From: Mucilaginibacter defluvii
GTDB lineage: Bacteria > Bacteroidota > Bacteroidia > Sphingobacteriales > Sphingobacteriaceae
Assembly (NCBI RefSeq): GCF_039543225.1
Contig: NZ_BAABJI010000002.1
Span: forward strand, 2,320,555-2,384,554
Length of the DNA stretch: 64,000 nt
Direction of reading: 5' to 3'
The notes under the pieces are model-generated. The model made no database searches. It worked only from the letters and a program-made list of their open reading frames with translations, and was not told the origin of the DNA. This document shows, one piece after another, positions 35,994 through 44,023 of this stretch (within the stretch, counting starts at the first letter, position 1; each line of letters begins with the position of its first letter). The position numbers and the translations under genes were made by a program.

Positions 35994-37052
35994 TTATTTT
36001 GAGATAGATACCGGAGAGCCGTCTTTTAAATTTATCTGTCCGGATGTAACAACGGTTTCACCGGCCTTGATGCCGCTGATGATCTGTATCATACCATTTT
36101 GTTCAATACCGGTTCGTACTGGTTTCAAATGCGCTACATTGTTTTCAACTACATATACCGAGGCGTCCTTTACGCTTTGTGTAATGGCATCCCTCGGAAT
36201 AAACAGTACGTTTTGCGTTGTTTTTCTTGAAAAATCAGCAGTAACAAATGTTCCGGAGCGTAGCGGGTTGTTTTCATTATTTGTAGCGGTAACCTCAACA
36301 CGGTAGTTGTGCGTTTCATCCGCCTGCGGACTTATAAAAGTGATTTTGCCCATGAATACATTGTCCGGATTAACGTCAGTACTGATCTTAACCGCTTGGC
36401 CCTGCTTTACCTGGTATACCTCTGCCTCGGTAAGATTTATCTGCACCTTAGCCTGCGACAGATTAACGATTGTTGCGATCTGCGTACCGGTGTTAGCGTA
36501 CACCCCTTGTTCTACCAGTTTTTCAGAAATGGTACCGCTGGTGGGTGCCTTTACGGCCGCATCGGCAATTTGCTTTTTTATCTGGTTTACCTGGTTCACC
36601 GCGTCCAGGTAATTCTGATTGATTTCGTTCACCTTTTCCTGGGTCGCGGCCTGCCCCTGTAACAGTTCGGTATAGGTTTCCAGGTCGCGGCGCAGTTTGG
36701 CCGCGTTGCTTTGCGCTTTTTGCAGGTCAAGCTGTGCAATACGGGTATCCATCACCGCCAACACCTGCCCTTCGGTAACATGGTCGCCCAGGTTAAAACG
36801 CAACTGCTGTATAGTGCCATTGGTGGTTGATAGTACCTGCGCTTCCTTAAAAGGTGCCAGCGAGCCCGTTTTAACCAGGTTTATTGCCTGTAATAGTTCC
36901 TTAGCCTGCGCTACTTTAACCGGTATGCGCACTACGCTATCCTGTACAGGTTTATTTTTTTCGTTAAGTGCCTTTTTGTTTGATGCAAGCCTGAAAACGA
37001 TCAGCGCTAACAAAACAAGTACAATAAGGCCGATGATGTATTTACGTTTCAT
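35994..37052 (-). CDS. RND efflux periplasmic adaptor (membrane fusion protein)
   Basis: A 352-residue protein from the ATG at 37052, just 5 bp after the TolC stop. It has an N-terminal membrane anchor (KYIIGLIVLVLLALIVF). The lipoyl halves GTIQQLRFNLGDHVTEGQVLAVMD and VKAPTSGTISEKLVEQGVYANTGT flank a coiled-coil hairpin. Then come the beta-barrel segment (KVQINLTEAEVYQVKQGQ) and the membrane-proximal domain (IPRDAI...YVVENNVAHLKPVRTGIEQNG). It bridges pump and outer-membrane channel. A longer in-frame start inside tolC at 37190 is unlikely. Confidence 0.93.
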   Translation of the reverse strand: MKRKYIIGLIVLVLLALIVFRLASNKKALNEKNKPVQDSVVRIPVKVAQAKELLQAINLVKTGSLAPFKEAQVLSTTNGTIQQLRFNLGDHVTEGQVLAVMDTRIAQLDLQKAQSNAAKLRRDLETYTELLQGQAATQEKVNEINQNYLDAVNQVNQIKKQIADAAVKAPTSGTISEKLVEQGVYANTGTQIATIVNLSQAKVQINLTEAEVYQVKQGQAVKISTDVNPDNVFMGKITFISPQADETHNYRVEVTATNNENNPLRSGTFVTADFSRKTTQNVLFIPRDAITQSVKDASVYVVENNVAHLKPVRTGIEQNGMIQIISGIKAGETVVTSGQINLKDGSPVSISK

Positions 37053-37057
37053 ATAGG

Positions 37058-38395
37058 TTATAATCCGTTGTAAAAGGTTTTTAAAGTGCCGCCTGCTTTC
37101 TCCATATCCAGGCGTGCCTGGTAAAAGCTGTATAGCGAATTGAGGTAGTTGTTTTGTGCTTCTTTTATGGAGTTCTGCGCGTTCAGCCAATCAGTGAGGT
37201 CGGTAACGCCTTTTTGAAATTGCAGGTCGGTGGTACGAAACACCGATTGCGCCAGTTCAATGTTACGTTTATCGCTTTCCAGGTTACTTTGGGCTTTAAT
37301 TAGCTTGGTGCGTGCATTTTCATATTCTAACTGATATTTGCCTTCATCCAATTTCAGGTTTTCGGCAGCGTTAAGGCTTTTATATTTTGCCTGCGACACC
37401 TGCGCGTTGCGTTTAAAAAAATCAAACAGCGGTATAGTGAGTTTTATACCGATAGCCGAATAAGGGTTCAAATCAGTTAAAGCCGGGCCGAGCGAGCTAC
37501 CGAAACCCACTGCGCCATAGCGGGCATAACCGGTTAGCTTAGGCAATGCGCCGGCCTTTATGCGCTGCTGATCGATATCCAGTAACTTGGCATTGATTTC
37601 TGAGAGGCGGTAATCAGTACGGTTGGTAGCAGCGAACTGCTGATTGTTGGTATTCAGATCTGCCGGAACAGTAATATCCGCGCGGTTAGTAGAATCAATT
37701 AAAAGCTGCCCGTTAATAGGATATCCCATGTTGTACTTCAGCTGATTTTCAGATAAGGTAAGGCTGCTCTCGGCAACCCTTATTTGCGAAACGGCATTAT
37801 TATAATTAACCGTTACCTTGTCGAGGTCCTTTTTCAGGGTGACGCCTTTTTGCACTTGCAAGCCGGTAATATCCATCTGTTTACGGTACGTTTGCAAATT
37901 CTCCCGCAGCAAACGCAACTGCTCGCGGTACACAAATATCTGGTAGTAGGCATTGCTGATGTTGTAAATGATCAGTTCCTGGTTTTGCTGCAGGTTTAGT
38001 TCGGCTTGCTGCCGGTTAAATTTATTAGCCTTTAAACCGGTAAGCAGCGACTGATCGTAAATGGTCTGATCGAGCTGTGCTACCCCGTTTGTGTTATACT
38101 TTTGCGTAAAAGCTACACGCAGCGGCTCCGGGCCAAATATACCTGCCGGGATGATGGATTGCTGCACCTTCAGGTTATCATCCAGGGTGCCGGTAACACT
38201 TACCTTGGGGAGGTAATCTGCCAAAGCTTCTTTAGCCTGCGCATCGGCGGCCCGCTTTTCATTTTCGTAAACGGTATTACTCCGGTTGTTTTTTAAACCA
38301 TAATCAAGGCATTCTTTTAAACTCCATAATTGCTGCGCGAGCAATTGAAGCGGTAAGAAGCAGATTAAAGCGAGTAAAATATTTTTTTTCGTCAT
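37058..38395 (-). CDS. TolC family outer-membrane efflux protein
   Basis: A 445-residue exported protein with signal peptide MTKKNILLALICFLPLQLLAQ, followed by LWSLKECLDYGLKNN, the usual TolC-family opening. Long helices alternate with short beta strands, in two structural repeats; NAYYQIFVYREQLRLL and the second-half ARTKLIKAQSNLESDKRN belong to the helical barrel. First gene of the efflux operon. Its promoter region carries a TAGTTTTG -7-like element and a pair of LytTR-type direct repeats. Confidence 0.93.
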   Translation of the reverse strand: MTKKNILLALICFLPLQLLAQQLWSLKECLDYGLKNNRSNTVYENEKRAADAQAKEALADYLPKVSVTGTLDDNLKVQQSIIPAGIFGPEPLRVAFTQKYNTNGVAQLDQTIYDQSLLTGLKANKFNRQQAELNLQQNQELIIYNISNAYYQIFVYREQLRLLRENLQTYRKQMDITGLQVQKGVTLKKDLDKVTVNYNNAVSQIRVAESSLTLSENQLKYNMGYPINGQLLIDSTNRADITVPADLNTNNQQFAATNRTDYRLSEINAKLLDIDQQRIKAGALPKLTGYARYGAVGFGSSLGPALTDLNPYSAIGIKLTIPLFDFFKRNAQVSQAKYKSLNAAENLKLDEGKYQLEYENARTKLIKAQSNLESDKRNIELAQSVFRTTDLQFQKGVTDLTDWLNAQNSIKEAQNNYLNSLYSFYQARLDMEKAGGTLKTFYNGL

Positions 38396-38449
38396 GCTGC
38401 ATCAATTACAAGTGCCTGCCTGTTGCGGGCATTCCTGAACATTTTGCTG

Positions 38450-38457
38450 CAAAACTA
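38450..38457 (-). promoter_or_regulatory. Candidate -7 element of the efflux operon
   Basis: On the minus strand this reads TAGTTTTG, an exact match to the Bacteroidota TAnnTTTG consensus. It lies 55 bp before the TolC start codon and downstream of the repeats at 38489-38522. No clear TTTG -33 box is seen, as expected for an activator-dependent promoter. Confidence 0.45.
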
Positions 38458-38488
38458 TCGCCTTTTTTTACAGAACGGCTTACGGGCG

Positions 38489-38522
38489 AATGAAATGGAC
38501 AAAAACGTAAATGAAATGGACA
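38489..38522. promoter_or_regulatory. LytTR-type direct repeat pair before the efflux operon
   Basis: The 13-base unit AATGAAATGGACA occurs twice, at 38489-38501 and 38510-38522, with a 21-bp period. The AAATGGACA cores are separated by 12 bp. LytTR response regulators are known to bind two 9-bp direct repeats spaced by about 12 bp, so the arrangement fits. The site lies between the LytTR gene and the TolC-led operon it precedes. The same core recurs before the kinase gene. Confidence 0.7.
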
Positions 38523-38591
38523 CCATGAACTACTACAATGCCGGGCGCAATCAGTTTTGTTCTTTTTTTAACGCAGGACGCCAACAACGCG

Positions 38592-39353
38592 CTATTGCTC
38601 AATCCATTTGAGGAAAGATTGTGCCTTTACCTTGCCTATGATGATCTTTTCCGGTGGTGCAATCTCCGGTACAACATAAAGCTTCCGGTTAAAATAATGC
38701 TCAATATTTTGTACCGTATTCCGATTGATGATAAATTGCCGGTTAGCCCTGAAAAATTGCGCCGGGTTAAGCATCAGTTCAAGCTGCTCAATGGTGTATT
38801 GCACGGGGTAGCTTTTATCATTACCAACATAAATCTGTACCGATCTGCCTGAAGCATAAATAAAATGGATATCCGAAACTTTTACGGGGATGATCTGATC
38901 GCGGTAGTGTACTAACAAGTTCTGCTTGTACGCTGGGTCCATTTGATTAAGCACCCGGTTCAGGTTTTGCGTGTAAGTGGCGCTTGCGATCAGGTGTTCT
39001 TTAAAACGGGCATATTTTTCGAGGCTGCGGGCCAGTGTTTCCTCTTCAACCGGCTTTAACAGGTAGTCAATACTGTTTGACTCGAAAGCTCGGATGGCAT
39101 ATTCATCAAAAGCGGTACAAAAAATTACAGGCGCCTCGGTTTTTACCTCCCGAAATATCTCGAAGCTTAAACCATCACCTAATTGAATGTCAGAAAAAAT
39201 AAGCTCAGGCGCAGGGTTCCCTTTTAACCAGGCAATAGCCGCCGCAACCGAAGTAAGTGTAGCCCCTATCTGTATGGCATCATCCAGATTTTGCAACATG
39301 CGTTCCAGCTCACGGGCTGTTTTTATCTCATCTTCAATAATAATTACTTTCAT
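38592..39353 (-). CDS. LytTR family response regulator
   Basis: A 253-residue regulator. The receiver domain (about 1-120) has IIIEDE acidic residues, phospho-acceptor Asp in FSDIQLGDG near 56, CTAFDEYAIRAF and the conserved Lys in LLKPVEEE. The C-terminal LytTR DNA-binding domain (about 150-253) has IPVKVSDIHFIYASGRSVQIY, TIEQLELML and FFRANRQFIINRN. It overlaps the upstream kinase gene by 4 bp (ATGA). The repeats on both sides of this gene pair are probable binding sites. Confidence 0.94.
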   Translation of the reverse strand: MKVIIIEDEIKTARELERMLQNLDDAIQIGATLTSVAAAIAWLKGNPAPELIFSDIQLGDGLSFEIFREVKTEAPVIFCTAFDEYAIRAFESNSIDYLLKPVEEETLARSLEKYARFKEHLIASATYTQNLNRVLNQMDPAYKQNLLVHYRDQIIPVKVSDIHFIYASGRSVQIYVGNDKSYPVQYTIEQLELMLNPAQFFRANRQFIINRNTVQNIEHYFNRKLYVVPEIAPPEKIIIGKVKAQSFLKWIEQ

Positions 39354-40372
39354 GATCTCAGCAGCGGTAAGGTTACGCTAAATCGCTCTTTGTTATTATC
39401 AACCTCAACGGTTTTTTGCATCAGCAGTTTGTAGCGTTCGCGTATATTATTGATGCCTGTACCGGTGCCCTCTTCAGGTACTTTTTTAAGCTGCAGGTTA
39501 TTGGTGATAACCAGCGCGGGAGTATCGTTTACCTGAATATTAATTTGCAGGGGCCGCTCTGCCGAAACGGAATTATGCTTGATGGCATTCTCGATCAGCA
39601 ATTGTACAGATAGCGGGGGTATCATTAGTTCTAAAAACTCATCCGGAACGTTTATACTCACCTGTAACGACTCCTCGTACCGCGTCGTCATGATATAAAG
39701 GTACGAGCGGATAAAACCCAACTCCTCTTTCAGCGGGGTTAAATAATGCCGGTTATAATTCAGCACATAACGGTAAACGGCTGATAGCTGTATAATATAG
39801 TCCTTGGTCGGTTTTTCACTCGTTAAAGTTTTTAAGGTACTTAACGAGTTGAACAGAAAGTGCGGGCTGATCTGCTGTTGCAACGACAGTAGCTGCGCCC
39901 GCAGATGAGCCTGCTCCAATATCTCGTTTTGCAGACGTGTGTTTTGCAGCGCGCTGTTGGTGTATACGCTATAAAATACCACGTACGATATCAGGCTGGC
40001 CAAAAAAGCCCCGATGTAATGGATAGCGAAATCAGACGCGGAATTATACCCAACTTGTGTATCATTAAGCTTACTTAAAGGAAAAATCAGGTAATAGATG
40101 TAAGCGAAAATAGCAGTAAGTAAAGAAGCTAAAAAAATACCAACCACATGCTTAAACCGTGCATTAATCCATTTATGCTCATTCAACAAAAAATAACCTT
40201 GTATAAGCCAGCAAACCAAAAGCGTTAAGCCAAGCTGGCATACATATAGCAGATATTCCCACCACCGTACATCGTACAATCGCTCGTTACGAAGCAGCAA
40301 CGCCAGCATGGTAGCACTGGTCAATACTCCGGTAAGGATAAAGTACCATTTAAAAAAGTAGCTTTTGAACAT
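39350..40372 (-). CDS. LytS-type sensor histidine kinase
   Basis: A 340-residue membrane kinase of the His_kinase (PF06580) type. Four hydrophobic helices occupy about residues 1-150. The phospho-accepting His is in QISPHFLFNSL near 185. The ATP-binding part has PPLSVQLLIENAIKHN and GTGINNIRERY. It is encoded just upstream of, and overlapping, its LytTR regulator. No extracellular sensor domain is visible, so the signal is likely in the membrane, as expected for a kinase controlling a drug pump. Confidence 0.93.
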   Translation of the reverse strand: MFKSYFFKWYFILTGVLTSATMLALLLRNERLYDVRWWEYLLYVCQLGLTLLVCWLIQGYFLLNEHKWINARFKHVVGIFLASLLTAIFAYIYYLIFPLSKLNDTQVGYNSASDFAIHYIGAFLASLISYVVFYSVYTNSALQNTRLQNEILEQAHLRAQLLSLQQQISPHFLFNSLSTLKTLTSEKPTKDYIIQLSAVYRYVLNYNRHYLTPLKEELGFIRSYLYIMTTRYEESLQVSINVPDEFLELMIPPLSVQLLIENAIKHNSVSAERPLQINIQVNDTPALVITNNLQLKKVPEEGTGTGINNIRERYKLLMQKTVEVDNNKERFSVTLPLLRS

Positions 40373-40393
40373 TAGGTAAAGATATTATAAATA

Positions 40394-40401
40394 CAAACTG
40401 A
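40394..40401 (-). promoter_or_regulatory. Candidate -7 element of the kinase/regulator operon
   Basis: The minus strand reads TCAGTTTG, one base from the TAnnTTTG consensus, 21 bp before the kinase start. The LytTR-type repeat begins 18 bp upstream of it. Confidence 0.3.
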
Positions 40402-40419
40402 TGGCCACTATCATACTCA

Positions 40420-40449
40420 TTTTGGACAAATTATGTAATGAAATGGACA
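40420..40449. promoter_or_regulatory. LytTR-type direct repeat pair, kinase-proximal
   Basis: TTTTGGACA at 40420-40428 and AAATGGACA at 40441-40449 are separated by exactly 12 bp (21-bp period). The second unit, extended to AATGAAATGGACA from 40437, is identical over 13 bases to the units before the efflux operon. It lies 48 bp upstream of the minus-strand kinase start and suggests autoregulation. Confidence 0.65.
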
Positions 40450-40476
40450 GCGATCGAAAAGTTATTCTTTCCGCCA

Positions 40477-40506
40477 GATTGGATACTACAATCCGCTTTA
40501 TGGACA
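40477..40506. promoter_or_regulatory. LytTR-type direct repeat pair, reductase-proximal
   Basis: GATTGGATA at 40477-40485 and TTATGGACA at 40498-40506 again have a 12-bp spacer. The pair is weaker than the others. It ends 22 bp before a GAACTTTG sequence (40529-40536) that resembles a -7 element of the plus-strand aldo/keto reductase gene. Confidence 0.5.
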
Positions 40507-40557
40507 CATTGATGCATGAAAGATGGCAGAACTTTGTACCATAAACAGATACGAATT

Positions 40558-41559
40558 ATGAAAACAGTTAATTTAGGTAGCCAGGGGTTAACGGTGCCGC
40601 AAATAGGCCTGGGCTGTATGGGCATGACCTCTTTGAACGGCTGGGACATTTATGGGAAAGCCAACGAAGCTGAAGCCATCTCGACTATACATCGTTCGCT
40701 TGAATTGGGCGGTAACTTTTTAGACACGGCCGATTTATACGGGCCCTTATTGAATGAAAGACTGATCGCCAAAGCCATCAGCGGCCAGCGTGATAAATAT
40801 ATAATCGCCACCAAGTTCGGGTACGAGGTTGATGATAACGAGCAACTTACCTGGAATTACAACGGATCAAAAGCTTACGTTAAAAAAGCAGCCGAACGCT
40901 CGCTTAAAAATTTGAATACGGACCATATCGACCTGTATTACCTGCACAGGATTGACCCCAACACCCCGATAGAGGAAACGGTTGAAGCCATGGCCGAACT
41001 GGTAAAAGAAGGGAAAATAAAGTATATTGGCCTTTCCGAAGTGTCATCAGCCACTATACGCAAGGCACACGCGGTACATCCGTTAACCGCTGTACAAACA
41101 GAATATTCGTTATTTGAACGCGACGTGGAAGCGGCCGGCATAACCGATACGTTAGCAGAACTTGGCATCAGCCTGATCGCCTACTCTCCGCTGGGCAGGG
41201 GTTTCCTGACCGGCGACCTGAAAAGCCCGGATGATTTCGCGGCAGATGATTTCCGGAGAAACATTCCGCGTTTCCAGGGAGACCAGTTCTATAAAAACCT
41301 GGAGCTGGTAAATGCCATTAACGACATAGCTGCCGAAAAGAACGTTACCCCTTCACAACTGGCCATTGCCTGGGTGTTAGCAAAGGGGCACGTGCCTATA
41401 CCGGGTACTAAACGTGTTAAATACGTCGAACAAAATATTGCCGCGGCTGATATTGTCTTAAGCGCCCGGGAGATTGACCGACTGGAATCAATTGTACCAT
41501 TAGGCACCAGCACCGGCGACCGTTACGATGCCAACTCAATGGCGGGCATTGACCGATAA
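40558..41559 (+). CDS. Aldo/keto reductase
   Basis: A 333-residue NADPH-dependent reductase of the AKR superfamily, from the ATG at 40558 (an in-frame ATG at 40516 is too near the promoter). The tetrad is visible: Asp and Tyr in NFLDTADLYGP, Lys in IATKFGYEV and His in YYLHRID. GCMGMT near the start and PIPGTKRVKYVEQN near the end are typical of the AKR13/YajO-like group. It removes reactive aldehydes or ketones. It is divergent from the LytS kinase and has LytTR-like repeats in its promoter, which may link it to the efflux response. Confidence 0.92.
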   Translation: MKTVNLGSQGLTVPQIGLGCMGMTSLNGWDIYGKANEAEAISTIHRSLELGGNFLDTADLYGPLLNERLIAKAISGQRDKYIIATKFGYEVDDNEQLTWNYNGSKAYVKKAAERSLKNLNTDHIDLYYLHRIDPNTPIEETVEAMAELVKEGKIKYIGLSEVSSATIRKAHAVHPLTAVQTEYSLFERDVEAAGITDTLAELGISLIAYSPLGRGFLTGDLKSPDDFAADDFRRNIPRFQGDQFYKNLELVNAINDIAAEKNVTPSQLAIAWVLAKGHVPIPGTKRVKYVEQNIAAADIVLSAREIDRLESIVPLGTSTGDRYDANSMAGIDR

Positions 41560-41569
41560 TTATTTTACA

Positions 41570-41595
41570 GCGGGATATGTTTATGCATATCCTGC
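41570..41595 (+). terminator. Hairpin between the reductase and AraC genes
   Basis: A 10-bp stem (GCGGGATATG against CATATCCTGC, with one G-U pair) and a 6-base loop, 10 bp after the reductase stop. Only three consecutive T residues follow, so it is a moderate terminator candidate. Confidence 0.5.
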
Positions 41596-41620
41596 GGTTT
41601 ATTAACTAAATTTACCATTC

Positions 41621-42535
41621 ATGGATCATTATAAAGCATACGAGGTTAATTCCATTACCGATCATCGCCGTGTGCTTTCGTTGCCGGGGCCTGAACATCC
41701 GTTGATTGATGTTTTCCGCATGGAAGATGTAAAGCATAACCCTGATAAGCGTTACCGCACGTTAATGCTTAACGTTTATTGCATTTCACTTAAAAAGAAG
41801 GTGCAGGGTAAGGTAAAATACGGCCAGGGCTATTATGACTATGATGAAGGGCTGATGTCCTTCTTTTCACCCGGGCAAATAGTGGCGTCAGTACCCGAAA
41901 ATCACCGGCTGGAAGGCTGGTGCGTGGTCTTTCATCCAGATTTTTTGAAGGGACATCCGCTGGCGCGAAAAATCGAAGGTTACAATTTTTTCTCCTATGC
42001 TATTAATGAGGCGCTTTTCCTCTCAGAGAAAGAAGAAACCCTGATGAACGGCATAGCCGATAACATCCGGCAGGAACTGCAGACATCTATTGACGGACTG
42101 ACGCAAGAGGTGCTCATTTCGCAACTGGAACTGCTGCTGCATTACAGCCAGCGCTTTTACCTGCGGCAATTTCAAACACGCAAAACAGCACATCACAATT
42201 TGGTTAGCGAAGTAGAGAACCTGTTAAATGTCTATTTTAATGATGATAACCTGCTTGTTGCGCAGGGCGTACCTACCGTTGCCTACCTGGCCGAACGGCT
42301 TAACCGATCCCCTAAGTACTTAAGCGACCTGCTCCGAAGCGTTTCGGGCCGCAGCGCGCAACAATATATCCAGGATCATTTGCTTGAAAAGGCAAAAACT
42401 TTGCTTATAAGCAGCAACCTCACCGTTGCCGAGATAGCTTATATGCTGGGGTTTGATTATCCGCAATCATTCAATAAACTCTTCAGGCGCAAAACAAATA
42501 AAACGCCGCTTGTTTACCGGCAATCACTTAACTGA
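41621..42535 (+). CDS. AraC family transcriptional regulator
   Basis: A 304-residue AraC protein, a paralogue of the regulator at 12015. Shared N-terminal blocks include HPLIDVFRM, YGQGYYDYDEGLMSFFSPGQ, WCVVFHPDFL and FFSYAINEALFLS. The DNA-binding part reads LAERLNRSPKYLSDLLRSVSG and VAEIAYMLGFDYPQSFNKLFRRKT. It follows the aldo/keto reductase by 61 bp in the same direction, and AraC/oxidoreductase neighbours are a recurring theme in this window. Confidence 0.9.
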   Translation: MDHYKAYEVNSITDHRRVLSLPGPEHPLIDVFRMEDVKHNPDKRYRTLMLNVYCISLKKKVQGKVKYGQGYYDYDEGLMSFFSPGQIVASVPENHRLEGWCVVFHPDFLKGHPLARKIEGYNFFSYAINEALFLSEKEETLMNGIADNIRQELQTSIDGLTQEVLISQLELLLHYSQRFYLRQFQTRKTAHHNLVSEVENLLNVYFNDDNLLVAQGVPTVAYLAERLNRSPKYLSDLLRSVSGRSAQQYIQDHLLEKAKTLLISSNLTVAEIAYMLGFDYPQSFNKLFRRKTNKTPLVYRQSLN

Positions 42536-42633
42536 CCCGAGGTTGCTGACGCTGCCGCGCCTGTCGCGATTTACCCTTTAACTCGTCCTGTTAACACCGC
42601 ACGCCGGCGGTTGATATGATGTATGTTTGGTAT

Positions 42634-43242
42634 ATGAAAAGCACCATCACCTTCCTGTCGCTCCTGTGGTTATGCACATTTGCATGCCTGGCGCAACCAA
42701 ATGCATCAAAAAACAAAACTTTCGCGATTAATTATCTCAAACAAACTGAAACGGATGTACTAAATTCCGTAAAAGGGTTAAGTAAGGCGCAACTAAGCTT
42801 TAAGCCCGACAGCGCATGGAGCATTGAGGAGTGTATAAAACATATTGCCGCGTCTGAAAAAGAGCTTTGGGCAATGGTGGATGGCGCCTTGAAAGCACCT
42901 GCTAACCCGGCACTAAGGGCAAATATAAAATCGACTGACTCGGCCCTGGTTAAAGCCGTTGAAGACCGTTCTCACAAAGCAAAAACATTCGCCGCGCTTG
43001 AGCCGGCCAACTCGCCTTATAAAACAGTGCCCGAAGCGATCGCTGCGTTTAAAGAGAACCGTGAAAAACTGATCGCCTTTATGCAAAGCGCTTCGGAAGA
43101 TAATTTGCGCAACCACGTATCAACATTGCCTTTAGGCACTTACGATGCGCAGCAGCTGATTTTACTGATAGCCGCGCATAGCAAAAGGCATACATCACAA
43201 ATAAAGGAAGTAATGGCGAACCCGGCATTTCCTAAAAAATAG
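42634..43242 (+). CDS. DinB family protein, exported
   Basis: A 202-residue protein from the ATG at 42634, which gives a signal peptide (MKSTITFLSLLWLCTFACLAQ); the ATG at 42616 adds only MMYVWY. The mature chain is a four-helix DinB-like bundle: TDVLNSVKGLSKAQLSFKPDSAWSIEECIKHIAASEKELW, with His near WSIEECIKHIA, and a C-terminal LIAAHSKRHTSQIKEV that supplies the other metal-ligand histidines. Usually called a DNA-damage-inducible-like fold; the function of secreted members is unknown. Confidence 0.85.
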   Translation: MKSTITFLSLLWLCTFACLAQPNASKNKTFAINYLKQTETDVLNSVKGLSKAQLSFKPDSAWSIEECIKHIAASEKELWAMVDGALKAPANPALRANIKSTDSALVKAVEDRSHKAKTFAALEPANSPYKTVPEAIAAFKENREKLIAFMQSASEDNLRNHVSTLPLGTYDAQQLILLIAAHSKRHTSQIKEVMANPAFPKK

Positions 43243-43263
43243 CGGGGGTGTTTGAACCGCTAT
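43239..43263 (-). terminator. Terminator of the minus-strand lipoprotein gene
   Basis: A 7-bp stem (ATAGCGG against CCGCTAT) whose minus-strand reading is followed by TTTTTTAGG. It lies between the convergent DinB and lipoprotein genes and overlaps the last codons of both. Confidence 0.55.
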
Positions 43264-43997
43264 CTCACCGGCATCAATTTATCATTGCCCAGATCGTATT
43301 CAAATAGCTGACTCGTCTCGTCATCAACATACAGCCATTGTACGATGTTGCTGCCGTGCGTGCCGGGTACAGCTATGCCGATCATGGTATACCGCCGGCC
43401 GTCGCGTTCCTGCGATTCGAGGGAATAATTTATGGCTTCCTTCGCTTTTATGGAGCGAAGCAGCAGCTCTGTTTTAGTGGTAGCCAAATAGTACTCTACC
43501 AGCTTATAAATTTTGTCGAGATAATAATCTGAAAAGTTTTCTTCAGGCGCCCAGGTATATTTCATCTGCCTGCCATAGCTTTTTTTGAATAGGGTTACCG
43601 GCCCGTCGGCAATTTTCCGGATCGAGGTGATCCGTTTTGCGCTAACAGGCATTTCATCATCCCCGGCCATGGTGATGGTATCATCTTTCCAAAAAATCTT
43701 AATGGAGTCGCCGCGGTTTAGGCTGCGGTCTGCATCATCATTTATAAATGATATTGTACTGTCGCCATGCTGCGCTAAAAGTAAATAGTAATCTCCATCA
43801 TCATTGTATGTCAAAAACTTTGCGTTGACATCTTTTTTCTGTCGGGTTGTATTTTCTTTAGGTGACGAATCCGGCTTTATTATTGCTTTTTTAACCGTAT
43901 CTGTAGCGTTAATGCCGGTGTTATTACCTGCCTTTTGTTTGCAGGCAACAGCACTTAAAAGCAGTAAGCATACGGTAGCAAGTCTGATCATCTTCAT
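43260..43997 (-). CDS. Lipoprotein of unknown function
   Basis: A 245-residue protein with lipobox VACK (Cys19) after a hydrophobic stretch (MIRLATVCLLLLSAV). The mature N-terminus is low-complexity and charged (KQKAGNNTGINATDT, then a Lys-rich stretch). The remainder is probably beta-rich (FLTYNDDGDYYLLLAQHGDSTISFIND). No known domain recognised. It is followed by a terminator and precedes the tandem GNAT gene in the chromosome, 26 bp from its stop. Confidence 0.75.
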   Translation of the reverse strand: MKMIRLATVCLLLLSAVACKQKAGNNTGINATDTVKKAIIKPDSSPKENTTRQKKDVNAKFLTYNDDGDYYLLLAQHGDSTISFINDDADRSLNRGDSIKIFWKDDTITMAGDDEMPVSAKRITSIRKIADGPVTLFKKSYGRQMKYTWAPEENFSDYYLDKIYKLVEYYLATTKTELLLRSIKAKEAINYSLESQERDGRRYTMIGIAVPGTHGSNIVQWLYVDDETSQLFEYDLGNDKLMPVR

Positions 43998-44023
43998 CGG
44001 TATAAGTTCAATATCCTGCGGCT

